Shown: piece by piece, positions 37,296-48,200 of the stretch
How the letters are laid out: each line of letters begins with the position of its first letter
Position numbering within the stretch: the stretch's first letter is position 1
Assembly: GCF_023856365.1 (NCBI RefSeq)
Contig: NC_064538.1
Coordinates: 12,866,435-12,930,434, forward strand
DNA from: Brienomyrus brachyistius
Lineage: Eukaryota; Chordata; Actinopteri; Osteoglossiformes; Mormyridae
Direction of reading: 5' to 3'
DNA: 64,000 nucleotides
Notes under the pieces: generated by a model
The model's database searches: none
What the model saw: the letters and a program-made list of their open reading frames with translations, nothing else
Told to the model about the DNA's origin: nothing
Made by a program: the position numbers and the translations under genes

Positions 37296-39248
37296 TCACA
37301 CAGTAGTCACCGACAGGAGAGGGTTGTATACTTTCTTTCCATCCGCGGAGCGGCTGCCGTGAGCTAGAAGCTCTTGGATGGTGATCCAGTTGTCCAGGAT
37401 CCTCCTGCTGCGTTTCTTCATACTCTTTCGTTGACTGAGCTCCAGAATGCTGGCCTCCTGCGGCGCCCCCTGCTGGCTGCCCCGGTCGGCGCCGGCAGCG
37501 CCCTGCTGCTCGCGTAGGCACTCCAGGCGGCTCTGCATCATGAATTCACGGCGGCGCCGGTACTCGCGGGCACGCATCAGCTGCTGCTTGCGCTCCTCCT
37601 TGCTCCAGTAGCGGCCCATCTTCATCTCGCTGACGGCGTCGTCGTCCGTCGTGGTGCCGCTGCGCTCCTCACGGATCTTCATGGCCCGCGCCTTCAGCAG
37701 CCGGTCCCTCACGGGCCGCTTGGCGACGTAGCGCGAGCCGTCGCTGCGCACCTTCACCTTCCACTCCATGCGCGGGGACACGGGGGGCGGGGCTAACGAC
37801 GGCAGGACCCGCCTACTGTCCACGCCCTCTGCGCTGGTGCGCAGCAGGTTTGGGGTGAGATGGCCATCATGTTCCTCCTCGGCTGTGGCCTCCTCGCCCT
37901 CCACCGTGAGGTCCATGGGGGCCGAAGGGGACCTCAGCTGCACGCAGCTCTGATAGCGTGCCAGCGGTTTGGCCACATGCTGACGCCGGGAGAAGTAGGG
38001 GCTGTTGTCGGCGCTGCGCCCACCCCGCCTGTCCATCGTCCCGCTGCCCTTGAGGCTCCTCCTCAGTCCCACTTCAGAACCCCTCCTAGCACTGTCTTCC
38101 TGGGACAGAGATCGGAACTTGGTCACGTTCTCGTTACCTTCCTGAGTAGCCCTCCTGCTGTTCAGGCTGAACAAATAGGAATGGTTAAGGTTGCTGGCCT
38201 GGCCCGTCATCTCCGTGGGCCTGCCGCTGGCTGAAAGGTCCCGGGGCTCGTCCTCATGGGTGCAGTGGGGGGTGAGCAGTTCGCTCGCTAAGGGCGTGCT
38301 GCGGCAGCTCTCGCCACCTGTGTTGTATGCGCTGCTGCTCTCCTTGTCCGAGCGCTCCCGTTCCGGCACCTCCGTAATATCAGACAGCTCGTGGTGTGAG
38401 GGGTCCTCGGCGACCCCTGGCTCAGTGGCTCCGTGGGCCCTGCCCGCTACCGCTGCCTCCAGCAGCCAGGCCTTCATACACCTCTCGCGCAGCTGCTGCA
38501 TCTTCTGCGCTCGCAGGATGTTGCGGCACTTGAACTCTAGGTGCCGCAGCTCCTCCTCCAGCAAAGCCATCTCGTGCTGCACCAGGCTCTCGTTGCGGTT
38601 GACATCCAGCCTGCCCGCTACCCCCGCACCGCCCCCACCCACCCCTGCCCCGCGACCTAGCATCAGCAGCGCATTCCCGTTCTTCTCATAGTGACACTTG
38701 ATCTCCAGGAGCTCGCGGTACCTCTCGCACTCCTCCTCGGTCAGCCCCGGCATCATCAGTGCCGGATCGTGGCTGTAGCCTCCCCCACCTCCGCCCTCCA
38801 GCCCCAGAAGCGAGTCTGTGCTGAAGTGAAGCTCCCGAGAGTGAAGCAGGGGTGGGGTGTCCCCCCTGCTGCAAATAAACTTGCGCATGCTTCCCGGCGT
38901 GTTAGTGGCATTCGTGTTGGAGGTACTGGTGTGGTCGTCCCCCAGGAGGTCATGCTCTGAGGACTCCTCATTCCTGGTGCTCTCGTCCGTGCGTCCAACA
39001 CCGCTGTCCAGCTCCTGGCTGTTGCTGAGGGGATTGGGGCTCAGGGCTGCCACCTCCCTGCAGGGGCTCCAGCTGCACCCCACCACCTCGCCACACCGAC
39101 TCAGCTGCCCCCCGTCCCGGTGTATGCCGGTTTTTCTCAGCCTTTGCGGGCTGGCCAGGTGGGCCGTGTTGTCTAGGTCTTGGTCTTCCACGCTCATTGC
39201 AGCTTGCTTGTCCAAGTTCAGCTCATCTGGATCTAACTGGGTGTCATT
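37296..39248 (-). CDS. pdzd4: pdzd4 exon 7: large C-terminal exon
   Basis: 650 residues plus TGA (37296-37298). Starts [20 protein letters not shown] and ends [10 protein letters not shown]. Acceptor CTGCAG at 39249-39254 on the minus strand. The polypyrimidine tract is distant (about 75 bases upstream), but there is no AG between it and the acceptor, consistent with an AG-exclusion zone. Much of the exon is predicted coiled coil or disordered. Confidence 0.94.
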   Translation of the reverse strand, partial: NDTQLDPDELNLDKQAAMSVEDQDLDNTAHLASPQRLRKTGIHRDGGQLSRCGEVVGCSWSPCREVAALSPNPLSNSQELDSGVGRTDESTRNEESSEHDLLGDDHTSTSNTNATNTPGSMRKFICSRGDTPPLLHSRELHFSTDSLLGLEGGGGGGYSHDPALMMPGLTEEECERYRELLEIKCHYEKNGNALLMLGRGAGVGGGGAGVAGRLDVNRNESLVQHEMALLEEELRHLEFKCRNILRAQKMQQLRERCMKAWLLEAAVAGRAHGATEPGVAEDPSHHELSDITEVPERERSDKESSSAYNTGGESCRSTPLASELLTPHCTHEDEPRDLSASGRPTEMTGQASNLNHSYLFSLNSRRATQEGNENVTKFRSLSQEDSARRGSEVGLRRSLKGSGTMDRRGGRSADNSPYFSRRQHVAKPLARYQSCVQLRSPSAPMDLTVEGEEATAEEEHDGHLTPNLLRTSAEGVDSRRVLPSLAPPPVSPRMEWKVKVRSDGSRYVAKRPVRDRLLKARAMKIREERSGTTTDDDAVSEMKMGRYWSKEERKQQLMRAREYRRRREFMMQSRLECLREQQGAAGADRGSQQGAPQEASILELSQRKSMKKRSRRILDNWITIQELLAHGSRSADGKKVYNPLLSVTTV

Positions 39249-42200
39249 CTGCAGTTTGGGTGTTTTAGTGATATTTGAGTAATTGAATTGGATTTTCCGC
39301 CAGAAGTGTTGGTGTCAGACATGTTGTAGATTGTTATGTTCCGGGGACAAAAAGGAGAGAATAAAATACATAAGATTATGTTTCCGCAGACTAATATTAG
39401 CATACGCCTTAGGTGCCTAAAGCACTGTTGATGATTTCATATGAACACTAGATGGCGACATTACCCAACATGAGGTTTTCACTATGGGTCATAGTATATT
39501 ATTTACAAAGAAATATAGAGGCAATATGGAATTTACACTTAAATACATTATATCATTCAGCGGTAATGGACAGGCCTTGAATTTCCATTACCTAATAAGA
39601 ATTATAAAAATTGTGTTCAAAGCAGAAGCAGTCAGTCAAGCATCATATAGTGTGCATGAGCACCTTTTCACATGTATATAGTAAAGCCCCTGGCAGGAAG
39701 AACTCAGGAGACCCAGAGACCAGCTTCTCACCCCTCTGCGTCTCACCCGAAACCCGTACCGGCACCAGAACCTGTGCGATGTGATCCGTGCAGCAGAGTG
39801 GCTGAGTACCTGCCCACATGCCAGCGAACTGCACACGCAGCTCTGCCAGGCCTCCTTATGAACCTCGTACAGTGACACCCTATCCCGCAACTGCATGACA
39901 CCCTATCCCGCAACTGCATGACACCCTATCCCGCAACTGCATGACACCCTATCCCGCAACTGCATGACACCCTATCCCGCAGCTACATGCGCCTTCGCGC
40001 CTCTTCATTCATCACGGCGCATTGATTGGCCCTTAATTGGGATTGTTCTCAGGTTCCCACACTGGAGCATCGATCGTCTGTCTCATCAGGATTCCCGAAG
40101 CCCTCTCCCCCCTCTCCCCCCTCTCCCCCCTCTTCCCCCTCTCCCCCTCTCCCCCTCTCCCCCTCTCCCCCCTCTCCCCCTCTCCCCCCTCTCCCCCTCT
40201 CCCCCTCTCCCCCCTCCCCCCCCTCTCCCCCTCCCCCCCCTCCCCCTCCCCCCCCTCCCCCTCTCCCCCTCTCCCCCCTCCCCCCCCTCTCCCCCTCCCC
40301 CCCCTCCCCCTCTCCCCCTCTTCCCCCTCTCCCCCCTCTCCCCCTCTCCCCCCTCCCCCCCCTCTCCCCCTCCCCCCCCTCCCCCTCTCCCCCCTCTCCC
40401 CCTCTCCCCCCTCTCCCCCCTCTCCCCCCTCTCCCCCCTCTCCCCCCTCTCCCCCCTCCCCCCCCTCTCCCCCTCCCCCCCCTCCCCCTCTCCCCCCCTC
40501 TCCCCCTCTCCCCCTCTCCCCCCTCTCCCCCCTCTCCCCCCTCTCCCCCTCTCCCCCTCTCCCCCTCTCCCCCCTCTCCCCCCTCTCCCCCTCTCCCCCT
40601 CTCCCCCTCTCCCCCCTCTCCCCCCTCTCCCCCTCTCCCCCTCTCCCCCCTGCACTGAACTCGTCTGCTCCCACCTCTTCTCCCTTACTCTCTTCTTACT
40701 CTCTCCTTTTGTCTACACTTTGGCTTGTCTGCCTGTCATCTTATGCCTCCTCTGATATTTGTCTCCACCCCCCCCACACCTCATGTCCCAGCACTATATG
40801 TATTAGCAGAAAGCAATATCTTGAAAACCAACACAAAATGAGACCTTTACAAACAAACACATGCTGGCACTCCCATGTATGTCCATGAGCTATTTCTTTG
40901 TGTCTGTGTAAATATTATCATGTTTGTTCATCGTTTCTCTGGTTGCCTCTTTCCGTGTCTCTCTCTTGTAAAGTGTCCCTTTGTGTTACACGGCCGAATC
41001 TGCCGTCCGTTGTCGTGTGCAGTATCACTGTGCCGTGACCTTGAGCAAACAAAGCGCAGCATGCTGGCACACTCGTCCTCCTCGCTCCATCCGTCCGTCC
41101 AGCCCTCTCTCCCTAACCGCACCCCTGCTTCCCCCCCCCTCATTCCTGTTAAGTTCCTCTCCCCAGCATCTCTTGATATTTCTATGTAGAAAAGAAATGA
41201 CTCAGTACGGCATAACCTATTCGTTATCATTTCCACACGGAGCCCTAGCAGTAAAACTGTCAGAAATCGCAGATTGCCTTCAGTATGATGTATTAACTTC
41301 ACAGTGAATGATCGCTGGCTCCCGGCCTTGTCCTCTTATTTTTTTTTTGGTCAGCAAAATCAGTCTGCACTATTATACTGTCACTGTGAGGCTAACGCTT
41401 TATTTTGCATCGCATGCGTCCTGAAAGTATGACCGTATCCATTGTCTCATTCCACATACACACTTGCTGCTACCAATGGCAGTCTTCCTATAAAGCTGCG
41501 TCCTGATCAAGGATACGGCAGATGCCAGCAATCATCCCAGTGCGTGTGGGATTTGCACAAGTCCCTGAACACTGTCACTGCCTGCCATTCTGTCCAATTT
41601 ATCTTGTGTCTGTCCTCCAAAAAACCCCAGGCAGATGCAGGCCACTGCGAATGTGAGGGACGAATGACAGACTAAAAAGATGGACCTGGGTGGAGGATGT
41701 TGGTGCTTCCTTTGAAAATACAAAGTAACCCTTCAAACAGATAAAATCACGCTGGTCAGTTTGCAGCAGACTGGATTGCGCAGTTTTGGAGGGTGGCCAG
41801 ATAATCCGTGTCAGGGAGGATACTTTGAGTTAAGACAGGATTTGTTAGCTACCATTTCAATCAAAAGAACCTGAATTCTTGCTGTGTGCTGATTGGTCAG
41901 TCTCCTATAATCATGCGTTAATCACTAATGTTAATGTGAAACAGCTGGATAAGACTTTCAATCATGGAAACAAACCAATCAAAGCACAAGAAGAACTGAA
42001 CTAAGCCAAACATAGGAGCCTTTCAGTTTTGAAGTAGTTTGTAAAACCTGAAGTAGCTCATAGTGTCTCTCCTGACAGGGATTATCTGGTCACTGTTTTG
42101 TTTACTTCATCCTTCCGTAGGTTTACTTGTCTGGGGGAGGTGGGTCAGTGTCAGTCCAACGGTCTGGGTTTTTTTTTTGGTTTTTAACACACTTTGGCTT

Positions 42201-45200
42201 AATGAGTGACAGCCTATTTTCGGATGTTACCTCCATGTCGGGCCGAGCGAGCAGCAGGGAGATGTTGGTGCTGTCCTCTCGGGTCAAGATCGCTACTGCC
42301 TCCTCCCTGTTTTGTATCTCGACTCCATTGATCTGCGGGGGGTGCAAAGTGCTCCATTAATGCAGCCTAATAAATAGGACCTCTGCAGTAAGACATGCTG
42401 ATGGAACGAGGCTGTTTTCATGATCAGACGGCCATAGTAGGACGCTAACGGCCTTCTTTCACTTTTCTTTGACGGCTGTGTCGTATGAATGTGGTCATGT
42501 CACTGCACCCCTTCGGTCACATCAGCTGGGCCAGTTAAACGTGGCAGCAATGTGCAGAATTGTGGTATTGTATGTCTGAATTGCAATTACTTGTCCTTTC
42601 CTAGGTTGAAGTATTCGCTTTAAATTTGCATGAGTTCCGTATTTCGACGGAGTGCAAGCTGTGACTAATAAAGCAAAGCAGCAATTTGTCTGGCTGCCAG
42701 GTATAATTTTAGCACGACTGCTAAACTGGAGAATGGGATTTTCAGCTGTGTTTAAATCATACTGTAATGACCCCTGTTCAAATGAATACGTTCAGTTTAG
42801 TGATTTAATATATTTCTTGTACCACAGACAGTCCTGTATTGGCTGATGCAGCAAACCGTGAGCGTACGTCACATTTAGAGTGTTCTGTAAATTCAGTAAA
42901 ATGAAAGTCATGAAAAGCAAGCTGCATTTTATCAAAATATAGGTTTGTAATTTAACTGAACCCATACAATTTAGTTTATTTGTAAAAAAAAAAAAAACCC
43001 TTTCATACAATGTGATTATTAAAATTGGAAATGCAAATATGCCGCTTAAAGGCCTGACACCTGCACCACCTATTCAATGCCGACATTTCAAACACGGGTT
43101 TCGTTCTCCAGTAGGGCTCTAAGACCTGCAGTTGCCTTCATTTACTCTTTTTATTCTGCAATTTTAACTCAAAACAGGCAATTTCTAGCTTATTATTGAA
43201 GCTCTGTAGGGAGTGATTTTCATTTAGAGGAGGCAGATGAACAGGTTGCAGGTACCTCATTCACGGTCCCAGGAGATCATCCTGATATATCGCAAGGTAG
43301 AACAGGCAGTCAAAGATCTGAGTCATAATAGAAAAACTTTTCACACGCAAACTTACTGGTTTTGTTAATGAATTTTAGACAGATTTACATGATCTACGGT
43401 TGACTAGACACAACTTGTCAGGTGCATCCTGTGATGCAGGCCGTATCGTAGCTATCCACCACGCAGACCAACACAAGAAGAGGCATGGTGTTTCACAATG
43501 TATTAGCTGTTTCTCTTGCAGTTCTTCAAACCCTTGGTTGGGGATTAGATGATGAGAATTATGCCACACATGATGTTTTCCTGTATGTAACAGATATCAG
43601 GCCAGCAGAGATTTACATAAAGGCCCAGGAAAAGGAACGCTTGATTTTCCAAAACTAAAAGCTTTGGAATGTACCCGTGACAATATATTTCCCAGGAAAA
43701 ATGATTGCTCATACAAGTCCATACCTTGCTTGGCCAACGATGTTCTCTAGCTATGTGCTGTGATTGATGAATTTGTGTCGATTCCTGACAATGCTCAACA
43801 CAATGTCAAAATGTACCACGTGACTGGAAGTAACCTGTCAGGTACAAACCCCACTGGAATGGGATGATGAAGTCACTGAAATAGATCGCCACCATAAAAC
43901 ACCAGCTACTGGAGGCTCCACTGCTGAATTCTGAATGTCATTTTACCTGCGAAGCATCACACTGGCCTGCAGGACAATATAATTGTGATATCTGTCCTCT
44001 GGGAAGGAGAGGTTTGTCCACCCAGTCATTGTGCTTCTGGGCAACAGCTGTGCACCAGCCCACAAAACAGAAGTAATTACAGCAAACAGGAAAAAGATCA
44101 AACATTATTGTACCGATACATGGGCTATCTGCTTACTAAGGCTAGATCAAAACAAATTCCTAACAAGAAGCTTTTAGGAACTGAGCAATAAAAACCAATT
44201 CTCCAAGCCTGTGACAGTGACACAGGCAATGGTGACCCAAGATGGATCATAGTATCACACATTTTTACAAGAGATGTCAAGTCCAAAGTGAAGTTGGACT
44301 ATACGCCATGGTGCCAAACACCAAGAATATGCTTACAAGTGGCTTTCATCAGACCAATTATTTGTTGTAGACATTTTCATATAATGGATGGAAGCCTTCC
44401 TGTGCTAGAACGACACAGCTCAGACAGCAGCCAAACCACTGACAACTGTTCCCCCACTGCCAGTACCGTAAAGAGTTCACTCAGACCTTCTAGTGAAGGT
44501 GCTTACTTGACTTGAAACCATTATGGTGCTGTTGGGAGACGTATAGGAGTTTCACATTCTGTGGTATTCTCATAGCTCAGAAGGTGTGAAAATCATAAAC
44601 CATCAAAACACAACTGAGAAAATGGCTCAGGAGATGGACTACGGGTGGCTTCAAGTACTGCCAAACGTGTTGTGTGGGCTTAAACCGTCCAAATGCTCAA
44701 AAATAGGATCAAATACCTGGACATGACTGGTGAAGCCCTGGGAGTCTTCACTAAAATGCTTCCTGAAGACACCCAAGACAGTACACTTTTCTGAGGTAGG
44801 AAGTTCAGGTTCAGAATGTACAAATCCAGACCAAGATTTTACTTCAACCAATCAGTTGAGTTTAAAGAGTCACTTGTTGGTTGGAACAGAATCTTGATCT
44901 GGACTTGTACTTTCTGGACTTGAACTTTCCATTGCTGCACTTTTTCAGGGCCAGATACTGAAGTATTTAAAGGTATTAGACAGGTGGACTGGGAGGAACA
45001 TCCAACAGAGCAAGAAGGAAATCAAGAAATACATCAGGAATGATAAGACATTGATAGAAGAAAACACAGAAGAAGTGGCCACTGATCAAGAAACCTAAAA
45101 TCAGGATGGAAGAGCTTTTACCAGGACTTGCTTACGTTAGATACCTCAGCACAACGTGGGAACCACAACAGCATCACAAGATGAGAGTCAAACCTGCCTG

Positions 45201-48200
45201 TCAGAAGGAGGATTAAGAAAATAGGGAGACACACTGATAAAAGGATTTAACTCACAGTTCGGTTTGCTTGAGGATTTTTCTGGGAGAGCATAATTTTACG
45301 TTTGTGAGAGAGTACAACTGAGTACATACACAGAAAAATTCTTAAACAGGTTCTAGTACTGGTAGAATAGATAATAGACTCGGGTAGCCTAAATGACAGC
45401 TTGCTCAGCGCCCAGAATTCTCTTGGATTAAGCTGTCTGGGAACTTGAATAAAATCAGGGACTTAGAAAAAACTCCAGCTGAGGGGTTGATCAGAAAATC
45501 AAGTTCTTGTAAATGCAGACTGCAGGCCCAGTGATATTGCTGAGAAGCTCCCCTTCATCTGGGGGACATAAGCTGGAATCAGGAAGCTAGGAAGCCCCCT
45601 GGGCTGCGAATCATTTTGAACAAGCTTGAGTCAGGTCTTGAAAAAAGGGCGGTTTGAATTTACCGGCTGGGAATGTAAATGTACCGACTCTGGATACACA
45701 TTGCTTTCCATACACACACCAAGTACCTTTATGTTGGAACAACGTTAGCAAACTCACAGAAAGGCATCTGATTAGGAGCTGTCCTGTTTGCCATTCTGTC
45801 ATCTTGAAAGATTAAAATGTAAAGACAGAGAAACTGCCTGGAATATGACTGAAGTCTGTTGGCAGAATGAAAAGAAATGGTTCCCCTGTTATAAAGAGAT
45901 TATTTACACCACAGATCTGTTTAAATGTTTTAAGTGAACAATAATAGCTTGATAGTATCTGAGATAATTAAAAATGTTTTTGTATTTCAAATCACATTCT
46001 GATAAAATCAGTAACTCAATGGAACAATTTATGAAATTCTTTAGAAATCCATAAAATAAAGTCTTTTTGGTATAAATCACAATTTTTTACATACTAAGAG
46101 ACCAGAAATAAACAAAGCAAAGCCATGTGTACATTTTACTCTTTTATACCGAGATATTTATTGATATGCTGTCTTCTGTGCTCAATTTTTATATTAAATA
46201 ATTCTTCAGAATTAGTCCAAATCATGTCCTACCACAAAAACTTAAAAATATTATATATGGACATGCTAATTCAAATTTTTTTGGTGAAATCGTATATTTA
46301 AAATATTTATATGTATGAAAGCAACATGATTTACATAATTATTGGTCTGCTTTAATTTTTCTTAACTTCTAAACTTGTGTCAGAAAACAGCCTTGTCCCA
46401 GACAAGAATTCACAACTTTACCAACCAATTAAAAATGTGTTAAAAGCCTTTAAAATATAAAACTAACCTACTGAATTTCTGCTGAATCCCACATAGAGTA
46501 TTTCTCAGAGCTGTTAATAAAAAAAAAAACCCAGATACCAGCACCACACTCCTCTGTAATCTTTGTTACCTTCTACCTTAATTGTATTTAGATACAAAGG
46601 TAGGTTGTACCTTTTTGCTCCATAGTTTTTCCCTAATTTTGTTAATGTAACTTTAAGTCCATTTAAGTATTTAAGCACAATGGTCATGCTGCTCCTCTCT
46701 GTCTGCACTGCAGAGATCTCTGCTAACATGTGCATTACTTACCTGTCTGTGCCAGGTCTGCTTCACGTCTTTTACTTCAACAATGTCATTGACGGAGAGC
46801 TTTGTAATTATTACTAAATCTCTGGCCTGCAGCATGTGACAGAAGGGGCCTTGCCTGGCAGGTGTGACTCAGTTTTATAATCCATACCTGCAGTATTCGA
46901 TCTCCTTCTCGGATACGACCGTCCTTTGCAGCTATGCTATTGGGATTGACCTGTACAAACAAGGAAGAAGGAAACCATTACAAGTGCTGGTTTAGACAGG
47001 CCAGGAAGAGCTCCCCTGGACTCTCACCTCTCCAACATATATCCCCAGATCCTCCTCGTCGTCAGTGCGGTAGCACACAGTCAATCCCAACTTGTCCTGT
47101 TGACAGGACTTGTACAGCTCTACCTCCTGGTAATGAGAGAGGTGTTAGAGTAACCATGACAGGGAGTCATTCAGTGTGAATACGAATGAGAGAACAGAGC
47201 TAACCTCATATTCAAACTCATCCTGTCTGTCAACCTCGTGATGAGAGCTGTCAAAGTAGTCATTGGGGTCATAGTAGTCCTGCTGTAGGGGGGGACTGAA
47301 AGGATAAAGAGATACTGAAAATAGGACAACCTTTTTAGCAATGTGAAACAAAGGGCAACTCATCTGTGTCTGGATGAATGCAAAAAGTTGCCCACTGCTG
47401 ATCACAGTTTTTCAAATAGAAGTTTCAAATTCTACATTTTTCCAATAGTAAAATAGTGCCCAGCAAGACTGCGCAAGAAGTTGCCCAGTGTATTTTCACC
47501 CTTACAGAGTGTGACACCAGCACACTCATGTTGGCATTTGTACGTACAGCTCGTTCAGCAGGTATGGCTCCAGGACAGGATGGAGTGGAGGAGAAGGAGG
47601 AGGCAGTGGGGGCCCAGCGCGGGAGTGACCTGCCCTCCCCACACTCGGCATGTGCTGGAAGCTGATGTCGGTCTGGGTGCTGCTGTCCGCACAGTCGCTC
47701 ACCATCGCCGCCCCGGTGATGGCCATCGGCCCCCCGCTGCCACCTTTTCTCCTAGGCCCCCTGCGTACCACCTGGATGAGGAGAGGGTCCCGAATGGCAC
47801 GTAGGCTCCCAGCGGGCCGCTCCTGAGACAGCCGGGACAGCTCCTTCCCGTTAACCTGCAGACGGTTGGAGAACAGGGCAAGAGAAAAGAGGGGAGGAGG
47901 TAAGGAGGCGACTGGGATCATGGAACAATCAGCAGGAGAAACAAGGTGCAGGTAGTGCATGAGGAGGAGACTGCTCCAGGAGGGAAGACCCTACCTTGGA
48001 GGAAAACGTGAAAATATGAGCAGGAAAAAGAAGATGGAAGCAGGCAAGAGAGGAGCATCCAAAACGATGTAAAATGACTGATATTAGGCAGCAAATTCAA
48101 ATGAAAGGAGATGGAGGATGAGTAAGGGGCTGTAGAAGCATCAGCGCAGCACTAATACACAGAAGAGGTTCTATCATTTGTTAGTATTATTCACTGTACC

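Larger units (their letters stand above)
39249..42230 (-). other. pdzd4 intron 6
   Basis: Holds a 23-bp tandem repeat (39873-39988), a 551-bp pyrimidine tract (40101-40651) and a weak foldback (41868-42005). No exon recognised; the Pro/Ser/Leu and Gly/Glu/Arg open frames here are products of the repeat. Confidence 0.6.

Noticed and set aside
39964..40888. Several long open frames rich in Pro/Ser/Leu or Gly/Glu/Arg
   Set aside because: They come from the C/T-only tract, which contains no stop codons in any plus frame, and are in an intron of pdzd4.
43300..45250. Possible retroelement coding remnant in pdzd4 intron 5
   Set aside because: The texture looks repeat-derived but no frame gave a recognisable reverse transcriptase, integrase or transposase motif, so I make no family call.
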